A DNA stretch of 22,119 nt from Crocinitomicaceae bacterium (lineage in GTDB: Bacteria; Bacteroidota; Bacteroidia; Flavobacteriales_D; Crocinitomicaceae), in NCBI GenBank assembly GCA_030830385.1, contig JAURNA010000128.1, forward strand, positions 1-22,119, given 5' to 3'. Position numbers and translations under genes: made by a program. The stretch's first letter is position 1. Each line of letters starts with the position of its first letter. Of this stretch, positions 15,001-21,949 are shown piece after piece. The notes under the pieces were generated by a model. It saw only the letters and a program-made list of their open reading frames with translations, had not been told where the DNA came from and did not search any database.

Positions 15001-15375
15001 AACCATTGTTCCGTTCAATATGTGAAAAACTCTATCCATACTGTCGGCATCAATAAATGTCAACTGTGGCGAGGCTCCTACAATTGAAATGTCGGAACTG
15101 ATGTCCAAATCTCCCGTCAAAGAAGCATTTTCCTGCGATCCGGGAATCGTTAACGCATACGTTCCGGCCGGCAGCGTTATTGTGTGAGCTCCACCGAGCG
15201 CGTTGGATTCAATGATCGCAGCACGCAGGGTACAATTCCCTGTTCCGTCATCGCAGATACCATCTCCGGGATTGGTATCAATGGCATCATTCGTGGAATT
15301 AACCGTGAAATCCTGAGCGTGAATAAAAAAACACTGAAACAATATTGTAAGTGCAGTTACTAGTGAGTTACTCAT
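12022..15375 (-). CDS. Giant surface protein: CSLREA, beta-helix, SprB-like and PKD domains, gliding-motility (T9SS type B) C-terminus
   Basis: The 1,117-residue protein starts at the ATG at 15375. The longer frame to 15384 would need a TTG, and the signal peptide MSNSLVTALTILF...IHAQ begins at the ATG. Order: a CSLREA segment (FTVNSTNDAIDTNPGDG, then CTLRAAI) at about 20-60; a right-handed parallel beta-helix at 60-540 with repeated GGGIFN and GNT turns and a Gly/Ser cluster at 205-370; a SprB-type repeat (GQITITAFNGTAPYSFQWD) at about 555-620; two related 85-residue modules with VDLN and W-TET; two PKD domains with YTWDLGDG and YTWSFGDG at 880-1040; then the type B sorting domain with NAFTPNGDEFNN, EIYNRWGQLVF and WDGTFAGK. 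It should be exported by T9SS and displayed or released as an adhesin-like or polysaccharide-binding protein. Confidence 0.9.
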   Translation of the reverse strand: MSNSLVTALTILFQCFFIHAQDFTVNSTNDAIDTNPGDGICDDGTGNCTLRAAIIESNALGGAHTITLPAGTYALTIPGSQENASLTGDLDISSDISIVGASPQLTFIDADSMDRVFHILNGTMVAVTMVTIREGYVLPGNGGGILNEADLTISYSIIENCHAALNQGATIAEGFGGGIYNGNTLDIRNTTLALNSANGGRGTNGMNGGGGGGSTPGLGGGIFNGATATLTAENITVSGNKAIGGRSSGGSTNNGVFNQAGFAGSGSFGGPGGAAGGGAGGNATGDFSGGGGGGSSCLFGGFGGLGGYGGGGGGRGARSCGDQSGAGGLGGFGGGQGSGPCCSSGGGGGAGAGLGGGIFNNGGSVTLNSCTIAFNEAIGGRGANLFSQAGYAAAGTSGEGFGSGLFNRSGTFDLSNSIVSNNLSISGVVNANLAGTPVDEDIYGSFSSSNGHNLVFNPGSGTLGGSTTGNILNADPQLSPLALNGGEVSTHEILSCPASPAINAADQASAALLDQRDFPRNGMPDIGAFEGASALIDLIVTKIEPCLGDSTGQITITAFNGTAPYSFQWDAAANNQTTTTAVNLSTGAYSVTVTDGVGCIKDTTITIAALNTPIVDLGNDTTLCDGTSYLLDALNSGSNYLWSDNSVNQTLNVSTANVYSVIVTYPITGCSNSDTVEIFIEMLPQAGTDEFLSVCNSGGDVDLNTMLNTGITGGTWTETSQVLSPMFDPVTGTLGVSTSMSGVYTFDYRVPGIFCPADTSVMTVDVMDQPVAGPDNDVQVCSTDGIVDLNALLSAGVDPGSWTETTNPSSGQLDAANGTFDPISVNTGAYTFQYETDSVPHCPLDVALMTVHVIATPTIDLNVFPTEGCSPLEVEIVDLSNSDAGASYTWDLGDGFTSNDYALNSHVYSTVGCHDISLTIDNQGCVASYAMQNAVCIYPDPIADFSWLSSQVFTDNSEVPFINESTGAVSYTWSFGDGEFSNEVAPTHTYLNGNGQEYEVQLTAVSEHGCVDSLTLWVTLRDILLFYVPNAFTPNGDEFNNTFGPVMFSGFDSFDFRFEIYNRWGQLVFQTEDPTIDWDGTFAGKLVQDGVYSWKLSFGDLYTDERQQYVGSVTIMR

Positions 15376-15441
15376 AATGGCCAAGAATTAATTCAAACTA
15401 AGAATAATGGTTAACGTAGCTGTATCTGTTTAACAAATGCG

Positions 15442-15468
15442 CTACCCTGTGCACCTCGTATAGGGTAG
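15442..15468. terminator. Inverted repeat CTACCCT/AGGGTAG between two minus-strand genes
   Basis: CTACCCT (15442-15448) and AGGGTAG (15462-15468) can form a 7-bp stem with a 13-nt loop, 46 bp after the membrane-protein stop and 67 bp before the adhesin ATG. There is no T run, so it may be a weak terminator for the upstream unit or a regulatory site for the adhesin gene. Confidence 0.35.
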
Positions 15469-15514
15469 TTATGAGACGAAGCGCATCACAGAGGGTTGCC
15501 TAAAAAAATGAAAG

Positions 15515-16051
15515 TCAGCGTTTTACTGTCGTTTGAACGATGTTCAATTTTTTGACTATTCCGTAAAGTAACACGGCATAAGTGACTACGGACAACCCCC
15601 ATTTCAGCATTGTGACCACCGATCCGGCTGAGATAAGGGTTTCTTCTGGTATTCCGGTTTGCATGTATTGTTCAATCATCGTTATTTCGAAAAAATTTTC
15701 AATCCAATCCGTGACCATATGAAGTAGCGGAATGATGAGTAAAAACGTATTCCGTTTAAACAGATAAATGATCCAAAGTACATACATGAGTGTGTACAGA
15801 ATGGGAAATAGGGAATCCCAGATTCTTAAAAAATTCAAATAACAATTCAGCTGTGTACTGGATCTGGCTTCAACAAAGATTTGAACATCTTCAGAAGAAT
15901 ACCCGAAAGACAATCCAAGTGAATTCAGAGAACCCTCTACATGAAAACACGCACTGTAATGGCCCAAAACAAACTGCGCGAAAAGAACCATGAGCAGGGT
16001 ACTGCCGATGGCGAGGAACAATTGGGTTCTTTTTGATCGTTTCATATGCAT
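15515..16051 (-). CDS. Uncharacterised integral membrane protein (4 predicted TM helices)
   Basis: The 178-residue protein has a basic N-terminus (MKRSKRTQ) and four hydrophobic helices at about 10-31, 81-98, 101-116 and 145-165. Between TM1 and TM2 lies a segment with LGLSFGYSSEDVQIFVEA and a following WDSLFPILYTLMYV, then HMVTDWIENFF before the last helix. This layout recurs in small Bacteroidota membrane proteins of unknown function. It begins 4 bp after the stop of the short-chain dehydrogenase, so the two form one unit and are probably translationally coupled. The start could equally be the Met two codons later (16045). Confidence 0.75.
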   Translation of the reverse strand: MHMKRSKRTQLFLAIGSTLLMVLFAQFVLGHYSACFHVEGSLNSLGLSFGYSSEDVQIFVEARSSTQLNCYLNFLRIWDSLFPILYTLMYVLWIIYLFKRNTFLLIIPLLHMVTDWIENFFEITMIEQYMQTGIPEETLISAGSVVTMLKWGLSVVTYAVLLYGIVKKLNIVQTTVKR

Positions 16052-16055
16052 CCAT

Positions 16056-16889
16056 TCACGGTACTTTGTTCATGAATTCTGTTATCACATTCCACAGTTT
16101 TTCAGCTTCTGGCATGTTGTAGGAGTATTCGGTTGTTCGTTCCACTTTGCAATTCGCATAATACGCTCCGGATTTCAGCTCCGCATTCTTCTTCTTGATG
16201 AGATACATATGTGTTTCGGCACCTTTTTCCTTTGATTTACCGAATAGTTTGAAAATTATCCTTGAAAACCAACCGGCACGGCGTCCGAGATTGGTATTTA
16301 CCATGCCGGGGTGTACACTGTAGAATGCAATTCCCGCATTCTCCTCTTGATTTGATAGCCATCTTGCCATCATGATTACACCTAACTTGGATTGACGATA
16401 TGATTTGAATCCGGAAAATTGACTCCGAAACTCAATGTCTTTAAATTCGATGACTCCCTGATGCAAACCTGAGGATGTAAAAATTACCTTTGATTCTCCA
16501 TTCTTTGGAATCAGGTTTTTTAACCTGGAATACATCAAGAGTGGAGCGATAAGATTTACGTGCAGTGTTTCCTCAATTTTATCTCCCGATTCAATAAACT
16601 GGAAGTTCCAAATCCCGGCATTTAAAATCATTAGGTCAATTGATTTGCCTGACGTTTTCATTTCCTCACACGTGTCTGAAATATCCTTTAGGGAGGAAAG
16701 ATCACAAATTTTAGTGTCGATTTTAACCTCCGGACGGATATCTTTTAGAATCTTAGATAAGCTGTCAAGTTTATCAGGTGAGCGACCTAAGATAATAATC
16801 GAGTAATTCAGCTGGGCTAAATTTCTTGCAACTTCGTAACCAATCCCTGAGGTGGCTCCTGTTATCAAGGCTGTTTTATTGTTGTTCAT
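16056..16889 (-). CDS. Short-chain dehydrogenase/reductase (SDR), retinol-dehydrogenase-like
   Basis: The 277-residue classical SDR has a Rossmann fold with T10-GATSGIG17 for NAD(P) binding, the NAG motif at 90-92, a catalytic serine in FTSS (139/140) and the active site Y164-RQS-K168. HPGMVNTNLG after the active site fits the WW-domain oxidoreductase/retinol-dehydrogenase-like subgroup. R36 after the second strand (ILGRS) suggests NADP preference. The substrate cannot be told. The stop is 4 bp before the start of the downstream membrane protein, indicating an operon. No clear promoter box is seen in the bases before the ATG. Confidence 0.92.
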   Translation of the reverse strand: MNNNKTALITGATSGIGYEVARNLAQLNYSIIILGRSPDKLDSLSKILKDIRPEVKIDTKICDLSSLKDISDTCEEMKTSGKSIDLMILNAGIWNFQFIESGDKIEETLHVNLIAPLLMYSRLKNLIPKNGESKVIFTSSGLHQGVIEFKDIEFRSQFSGFKSYRQSKLGVIMMARWLSNQEENAGIAFYSVHPGMVNTNLGRRAGWFSRIIFKLFGKSKEKGAETHMYLIKKKNAELKSGAYYANCKVERTTEYSYNMPEAEKLWNVITEFMNKVP

Positions 16890-17190
16890 TCGTTCTTTTT
16901 TCTACCATTTCTCAACGAGGAAATGCAGATTTTCACTGCGCTGTGCTCGTCGAAGCGTGGGATTTGATGCTCATGCAAGAGCACAACTTAGGTTCGTCTA
17001 AATATCTATCTATTGTGCAAGTACAGGATGCCAATAGCCCCAAACCGTTCATCGGAGTTGATGGTGTCGATGTACGGCTTCAAACTAGATGCGGGAAGGA
17101 TTCTCAAATTTACGGGATCGATTGAGTCTTTGCAACTGATCATACTTTATTCGTATTTTCAACGTCTTATTTTGATGGACTATCCATACC
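16890..17190. other. Intergenic region, no clear gene
   Basis: This 301-bp gap lies between divergent SDR and GNAT genes. A 45-codon minus-strand ORF (17006-17143, beginning MISCKDSIDPVNLRILPASS) has protein-like composition but no recognisable family, and a plus-strand frame overlaps it. TTATTTTG at 17166-17173 is one base off the -7 box, 17 bp before the GNAT start. Confidence 0.3.
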
Positions 17191-17583
17191 ATGAACTCTG
17201 TTCGACGCGCAACTATTGAGGATTGTAAATTGATCGTTCGTTTGGGAAAACGATCCGTTACATATGCCCATAGAGATAGCTGTCCACCTGAAATTTTGAA
17301 GGGGTACATCGAACCGAATTATAATGATCGGGCCATTACGAATGATGTAAGCGACAAGCGAAATCTCTACCACATCATAGAAAACGAGGGTGAGCCTGTT
17401 GGATTTTCCAAAATGGTATTGAACCAGAAACAGGCGGATATCCATCAACAACCCGTTGCCAAGTTGGACCGAATTTACGTGCTCAGGGAATACTATGGGC
17501 GTAAATTGGGCTACGAATTATTCACCTTCAACGCAAACCTCGCCAGGGAGAATGGTCAACAGGGAATCTGGTTAGACGGTTAA
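17191..17583 (+). CDS. GNAT-family N-acetyltransferase, C-terminally truncated by frameshift (probable pseudogene)
   Basis: The 130-residue ORF matches the N-terminal three quarters of a GNAT fold. Residues 1-20 are the first strand and helix (VRRATIEDCKLI). KLDRIYVLREYYGRKLGYEL (about 90-109) is the beta4 strand plus the acetyl-CoA pyrophosphate loop, here R-E-Y-Y-G-R-K-L-G. GIWLDG is the next strand, after which a stop occurs. Intact relatives continue with N-x-x-A-x-x-FY-x-K-x-GF. In the +1 frame just after the stop the bases encode NKKSWFLLKNG and then a TAG, a clear remnant of that segment, so a small deletion or frameshift has cut the gene. The acetyl acceptor is unknown. Without the last strands the enzyme is probably inactive. 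Confidence 0.7.
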   Translation: MNSVRRATIEDCKLIVRLGKRSVTYAHRDSCPPEILKGYIEPNYNDRAITNDVSDKRNLYHIIENEGEPVGFSKMVLNQKQADIHQQPVAKLDRIYVLREYYGRKLGYELFTFNANLARENGQQGIWLDG

Positions 17584-17625
17584 ACAAAAAATCCTGGTTT
17601 CTCCTTAAAAACGGATAGCGAACAC

Positions 17626-17633
17626 TATATTTG
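17626..17633 (+). promoter_or_regulatory. -7 box of the desaturase gene
   Basis: TATATTTG is a perfect TAnnTTTG match, 49 bp before the desaturase ATG, after the stop of the broken GNAT frame. The best upstream element is a poor TTTC at 17598-17601 with a 24-bp spacer. Confidence 0.5.
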
Positions 17634-17682
17634 ACAGGAGAGAATCGCACAGAATTCAATCATTCGTAAATAAAGATAATGT

Positions 17683-18801
17683 ATGCTTGATAAAACCACT
17701 TCTGACAGAGTTATTCGTTACAAGACCAATTCTAAAAAAGAAGCATTTGCGAATGAACTGCGCAGTCGGGTTCGCGCCTACTTCAGAGAAAATAACATTT
17801 CAACCTTCGCTACTACGAGCGTAAAATTTAAAGCATTAATTGGGTTCGTATTATGGATTACGGTGTACACTCTTCTTCTTACCAATGCGTTTAGTGAAAA
17901 CCTCATCCTGCTGCTTTTAGGCTTTTTGGCTATCGGTTTCATCAATATTTTTCTTGCGCTGAATGTAATGCACGACTCCTGTCATAATGCGTTTACAGGA
18001 AATCCTAAAACCGATCGAATTCTGGGCTACACAATGAATTTTATCGGAGGAAACCGCTATTTGTTTACTATGATGCACAATGCCCACCACCAATTTGTGA
18101 ACATCCATGGCATTGATGTAACGCTGGAGACACATGGTCTTTTTAGATTCACACCGCACGAACCCTGGAAACCCAAGCACCGTTGGCAGCACGTATACAC
18201 TCCCATCATTTATTCGCTTGCGATGATCCATTGGATTCTCATCAAGGATTTCAAATGGTATTTTGGAGAGTTACACATCGGCAATCGAAAGAATATCGAG
18301 CATCCCCGAAGTGAAATGTGGATACTCCTGATTTCCAAAGCCTTCTACCTCTCCACAACACTTGTGATCCCATTGCTCGTAATTCATTCTCCATGGTGGT
18401 GGATCGTTTTAGCATGGATTCACCTACACATTTTGCCAAGTCTGGTGTTTTCTCTTCTGTTTCAGATAACCCATGTATACGAAGGCACTGATTATCCCAT
18501 GCCGAATGATAAAGGCTGCATAGAGAATAACTACTTCATACACGTATTGGAAACCACAGCAGATTTTAGTCGAAAAAATCGCCTGATAACCTGGATAACC
18601 GGAGGGCTTAATATCCATGTCGTTCATCATCTGTTCCCAACCATGAACCACGGTCACTACATTCCCGTAGCTCAGATTGTAAAGGATACCGCCGATGAAT
18701 ATGGTATTCACTACAAGGAAAACAAAAATTTCTTTACCGCTTTGGTGCTCCACATGCGCATATTAAAACACCTCAGCAAGCCCGAGACAAGCCAACAGTA
18801 G
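17683..18801 (+). CDS. Membrane fatty-acid (acyl-CoA/acyl-lipid) desaturase
   Basis: The 372-residue integral membrane di-iron desaturase introduces a cis double bond into fatty acyl chains using O2 and an electron donor. The three histidine boxes are all present: H97-DSC-H101, H132-NA-HH136 and H312-VV-HH316, with an extra Q261-ITH. Hydrophobic segments at about 50-70, 72-95, 170-188, 212-233 and 237-262 give the usual two membrane hairpins. There is no cytochrome b5 domain, and the third box begins with His rather than Gln; within the family this fits acyl-CoA or linoleoyl-CoA-desaturase-like bacterial enzymes, but regiospecificity cannot be read from sequence. The ATG at 17683 is the first in frame after the promoter box; an out-of-frame ATG lies 4 bp before it. 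It converges on the CoA-binding gene, 43 bp apart. Role: probably membrane fluidity. Confidence 0.9.
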   Translation: MLDKTTSDRVIRYKTNSKKEAFANELRSRVRAYFRENNISTFATTSVKFKALIGFVLWITVYTLLLTNAFSENLILLLLGFLAIGFINIFLALNVMHDSCHNAFTGNPKTDRILGYTMNFIGGNRYLFTMMHNAHHQFVNIHGIDVTLETHGLFRFTPHEPWKPKHRWQHVYTPIIYSLAMIHWILIKDFKWYFGELHIGNRKNIEHPRSEMWILLISKAFYLSTTLVIPLLVIHSPWWWIVLAWIHLHILPSLVFSLLFQITHVYEGTDYPMPNDKGCIENNYFIHVLETTADFSRKNRLITWITGGLNIHVVHHLFPTMNHGHYIPVAQIVKDTADEYGIHYKENKNFFTALVLHMRILKHLSKPETSQQ

Positions 18802-18844
18802 CCACCACGGAAGGCAGTACTATGGCGCAGCATGGTATTGAAAT

Positions 18845-19213
18845 TTAAAACGACCCGATACTCAACATGACCAGGGTGCAGCCGTTGACGACTTCGATGC
18901 TTGCATTTTCCAGTTCAGACATCCAGTCTGGATTGATGGTACCCGGATTGAAGATGACGCGCTTCGGATTTAGTTTTCTGACATACTCTTTGTACACATC
19001 CTGATGGGCAGGGCCAACGTAGAGTGTCACGGTATCAACATCGGATATTTCAGGTTGACCGTGCAGAATTTCGATCCCTGCTACATCACCCTTCTTAAGA
19101 CCTACGGGAATTACAGGATGTCCGGCATCGACAAGACGATGCACGGCCATGTATGAGTATCGAGCAGGGTTTGTACTCGCTCCGATTACCACTGTTTTTT
19201 TTGGATTCGCCAT
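18845..19213 (-). CDS. CoA-binding domain protein
   Basis: The 122-residue single-domain protein has a Rossmann-type CoA-binding fold: VVIGAS-TNPARYSY at 8-21 is the nucleotide-binding loop, PVIPVGLKKG is the second strand with its basic turn, and VTLYVGPAH and VIFNPG are later core strands. It ends with an EVVNGCTLVMLS segment that fits this family. Related small proteins bind CoA, and the same fold is found in succinyl-CoA synthetase alpha, but the cellular role of the stand-alone form is unknown. It is monocistronic and converges with the desaturase. Upstream on the minus strand TAGTTTAG and TAGTTTCG are each one base off the -7 box. Confidence 0.88.
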   Translation of the reverse strand: MANPKKTVVIGASTNPARYSYMAVHRLVDAGHPVIPVGLKKGDVAGIEILHGQPEISDVDTVTLYVGPAHQDVYKEYVRKLNPKRVIFNPGTINPDWMSELENASIEVVNGCTLVMLSIGSF

Positions 19214-19333
19214 TGTTCTAAACTACCATTAATCAGACGAAACTATGTTCGCCATCCTTACACGGGGAATTCTGTATCCAGCTGAGCCGAGCCGTGACAT
19301 ACACGATAATTCGCTGTTCGCCCGGGTAGCCTT

Positions 19334-19900
19334 TTACTGCGTAACATCTTCTTTCAGTACGGAATACATTGTCATATCATAGTGATTTCCATTCCAAAAC
19401 ATCCATTGCCTCAGAATTCCTTCTCTGATGAATCCCAGCTTGACAAGAACCTTTTCGGATACAATATTTCCTTGCATGACTTCTGCTTCAATTCGATTAA
19501 TTTCAAGTGTATGAAAGCCAAAGTCAATCACCGCCTTTAATACTTCGGTGATATATCCTTTGTTCCAATGTTTCCTTCGTAAGTCATACCCAATAGTTGC
19601 CCTATGTCCTTTTGTGAAATGATTAAAGCCTATTGTTCCGATGATCTCTTTTTCTCCTTTTAATGCAATCCCCCATCGAATGCCTAACTTTTCTTCGAAC
19701 CGTGATTGGAACCAATCCAACAGCGGCTGTCCTTCCTCTTCTTTTGCGAACGTTTTTATATTGTAGTATTGGGTTACCTGATCATCACCGAATACATGAA
19801 AGAGATCCTTCAAATGACTTTGCCTGATTTCTACAAGGTCCAGTCTGTCCGTTTGGAGAACGGGAAAAACATCGAATCTTTCTTTGCTGTCTAATTTCAT
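19334..19900 (-). CDS. RimJ/RimL-type GNAT N-acetyltransferase
   Basis: The 188-residue GNAT enzyme is of the subgroup that acetylates N-termini of ribosomal proteins or small amines. LQTDRLDLVEIRQSHLKDLF at about 15-34 is the typical opening (T-x-R-L-x-L-x). IIGTIGFNHF is the beta4 core; R-K-H-W-N-K-G-Y-I-T-E is the acetyl-CoA loop. INRIEAEVMQGNIVSEKVLV then KLGFIREG gives the conserved N-x-x-S-x-x-x-L-x-K-x-G-F end. Length and motif set are complete, in contrast to the broken GNAT at 17191. The target cannot be assigned. The gene is not obviously in an operon; 120 bp separate it from the CoA-binding gene. Confidence 0.9.
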   Translation of the reverse strand: MKLDSKERFDVFPVLQTDRLDLVEIRQSHLKDLFHVFGDDQVTQYYNIKTFAKEEEGQPLLDWFQSRFEEKLGIRWGIALKGEKEIIGTIGFNHFTKGHRATIGYDLRRKHWNKGYITEVLKAVIDFGFHTLEINRIEAEVMQGNIVSEKVLVKLGFIREGILRQWMFWNGNHYDMTMYSVLKEDVTQ

Positions 19901-19990
19901 GATTTAGCCATTGTTATGCGTCGTTTTATCGGGTTTCTAATTCTTTCCTATTGTAGGTTGTTCCTGCTTTTTCCAACGGCACATTCGTTT

Positions 19991-20101
19991 TCATTCGATC
20001 CATTGATCTTCCAGTGTCCTTTCTGAATCTTCAGGTAATATCCCAAAAAGTGTGTATGAATGTCTGTTAGCTTCGGTAAAAATACCTTTTGTCAAAATCA
20101 T
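19991..20101 (-). other. Coding-like short ORF (36 codons) in frame with the fusion gene upstream
   Basis: On the minus strand an ATG at 20101 opens MILTKGIFTEANRHSYTLFG and ends in EDQWIE before a TGA. It lies in the same reading frame as the fusion gene and the 20111-20281 stretch, 9 bp after that stretch's stop. No family is recognised. It could be part of one decayed gene or a small peptide gene. Confidence 0.3.
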
Positions 20102-20110
20102 TATGAAAAG

Positions 20111-20281
20111 TTAGGGTAACGATCCATTGAGAATCTTGTTGAACTGCGGATTCGACGGATACTCCACAAAAAACATCTTGACTTTTGTCCAATACATACA
20201 GTAAAACTGTGGACATTCGTCAGAGCATTCATAGCTCTCGGAGTTTTCGTAATCTTCCCAGTCAATCGTTGTAAGGTATTC
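20111..20281 (-). pseudogene. Coding-like 56-codon stretch directly after the fusion gene stop
   Basis: After the TAA of the fusion gene (20284-20282) the same frame runs on for 56 sense codons: EYLTTIDWEDYENSESYECS, then DECPQFYCMYWTKV and a tail with VEYPSNPQFNKILNGSLP before a TAA. The composition (aromatic, acidic, three Cys, Pro/Asn-rich end) is strongly protein-like, but no start codon is available at its beginning. It looks like the 3' end of a gene whose 5' part has been lost, or sequence reached only by readthrough. Family not recognised. Confidence 0.4.
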
Positions 20282-21922
20282 TTAACCGTTCTTAGTTCTT
20301 TCAATTTCTGAACACAATGCATCGTTATGGAATTTTTTCCTGTAGAACGCATCGCGTATTATGGGCTCCCTTTTTGCTTTTTCTACTCGTGTGGTTTTTA
20401 GTGAATAATTGCCGTCGTAATTTACTGGAACGGTGTATTGATTTGAGGTTTTTAATGTTGTATTGAAGCGTTCATTGATTTTTTCAACCAATACCTGATC
20501 AATTTCAAAGGCCATTTTGCCAAGTACGGACGTTGGACGGTTTCTGTGGTACCTCACATCTAAGTCAACCTGGGCCATAACATCTAGCCCTGCTAAGGAC
20601 AATATATCGATTAAATGCCCTACTTCGACTCCATATCCAATATAAAATGGGAGTTGTTCAAGTAAACTTCTTCTTCCTGCATATTCACCAGATAAAGGTT
20701 GAAAGAATCCAGATAACTCTTTAAAAAAATGGTTCAACATCGGCCTGACACCAATTTCAGTTACCCTTCCGCCATTTTTGTCAGGCTTTGCGTTGCCTAT
20801 TTGTATGGGGCGTTCATAAAATGCTTTCACATAACTTATTTCCGGTGATTTAAGAAGTGGCCCAACTATTCCAATAACAAACCTTGGATCTATGTTTTCA
20901 ATATCGGCATCCAACCAAATAATAATGCTTCCTTTTGTTAGGTAAAGGGATTGCCACAGATTTTCCCCCTTCCCGTGTTGGATAAAATTTTCTTTAAAAT
21001 ACTTTCCTGCAACATGGAACTCGGCACCTGCTTCCCTTGCTTTTTTCTCTGTTTCATCGTCTGAATTACTATCAACCACAATGAGTTCATCAACAAGACC
21101 TACCCCGTCCATAAGTGAAGATTTCAATGTCCTGACTACATTTCCAATTGTTTTTTCTTCATTTTTTGTAGGGATAACAATTGAGATTGTTTCTTCCCCC
21201 TTCATTTCCAGCAAGTCTTCAAGCTTAAATTCATTGTGGTGATAGGTACGCTTCTTAAACCAATCGCTCACCATCTTTTCGGCTGGATCCAATGCTTCAA
21301 AGAAATGGGGTTTTACAGCGTCGGATAAATGGTTTATTGAGTTAAAATCAATGCTTGGGTGTGCTTCATGGGGACGATAAGTGATGGTATTCAGGCAACA
21401 GTTCCCCTGTTCAAGTGCATACGTTTCTTTTATGTCCAATCCTGCAAGGTAGCCCAATATAACCCTGTTCACCCCACCGTGAGCAACCACCAAAATCTCC
21501 TCCTCTTTTTCCTGGATAATATGATTGAGAAATGGTTTTATCCGCTCAAGCACATCTTTAAATGTTTCGCCACCAGGGGGCAAAATATCTTCACCGGCAC
21601 TAAATTGACGATAACGTGTAGGATATTGTTTTTCGATCTGTTCGTGAGAAAGCCCCTCCCACGCTCCTTTTGCATGTTCAATGAGGTTTTCTGAAACCTT
21701 TATTTCTTTCTGATGGTAATTGTTGACGATGTTTGTAGTAAGTAGGCATCTTTCAAGTGGACTGGAATATATCTGTTTGATTTGTGTATATCTGAGTCTT
21801 TCAGCGAGTTTTGTTGCTTGCTCTATTCCATTTTCGTTTAAAGGGACATCCATCCTGCCAAGCATTCTGCTTTCGGCGTTAAAATTAGTTTCTCCATGTC
21901 TTATTAAATAAATTTTTTTCAT
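20282..21922 (-). CDS. Bifunctional fusion: histidine phosphatase (GpgP-like) plus glucosyl-3-phosphoglycerate synthase (GpgS-like, GT81)
   Basis: From the ATG at 21922 the product is 546 residues; an ATG at 21949 would add nine residues before the first strand. Residues 1-185 are a histidine phosphatase: R8-H9-G-E with the phosphohistidine H9, R58 in SSPLERC, and H138 in VVAHGG. From about 200 a GpgS-like glycosyltransferase follows: WFKKRTYHHNEF, ISIVIPTKNEEKTIGNVV, the metal site D328-A-D330 in IIWLDADIE, GYGVEVGHLIDIL, and DLDVRYHRNRP. GpgS transfers glucose from an NDP-glucose to 3-phosphoglycerate; GpgP removes the phosphate, giving glucosylglycerate, a compatible solute and a primer for methylglucose polysaccharides in mycobacteria. 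In mycobacteria the two enzymes are separate proteins. The function is inferred from both halves together. Alternative: the phosphatase could act on a different sugar phosphate. Confidence 0.85.
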   Translation of the reverse strand: MKKIYLIRHGETNFNAESRMLGRMDVPLNENGIEQATKLAERLRYTQIKQIYSSPLERCLLTTNIVNNYHQKEIKVSENLIEHAKGAWEGLSHEQIEKQYPTRYRQFSAGEDILPPGGETFKDVLERIKPFLNHIIQEKEEEILVVAHGGVNRVILGYLAGLDIKETYALEQGNCCLNTITYRPHEAHPSIDFNSINHLSDAVKPHFFEALDPAEKMVSDWFKKRTYHHNEFKLEDLLEMKGEETISIVIPTKNEEKTIGNVVRTLKSSLMDGVGLVDELIVVDSNSDDETEKKAREAGAEFHVAGKYFKENFIQHGKGENLWQSLYLTKGSIIIWLDADIENIDPRFVIGIVGPLLKSPEISYVKAFYERPIQIGNAKPDKNGGRVTEIGVRPMLNHFFKELSGFFQPLSGEYAGRRSLLEQLPFYIGYGVEVGHLIDILSLAGLDVMAQVDLDVRYHRNRPTSVLGKMAFEIDQVLVEKINERFNTTLKTSNQYTVPVNYDGNYSLKTTRVEKAKREPIIRDAFYRKKFHNDALCSEIERTKNG

Positions 21923-21949
21923 GTCTACTGGTTTTGTTAAAAAGGACAT

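Noticed and set aside
16826..17125. Plus-strand 99-codon ORF
   Set aside because: It begins antisense inside the SDR gene and shows no recognisable motif.
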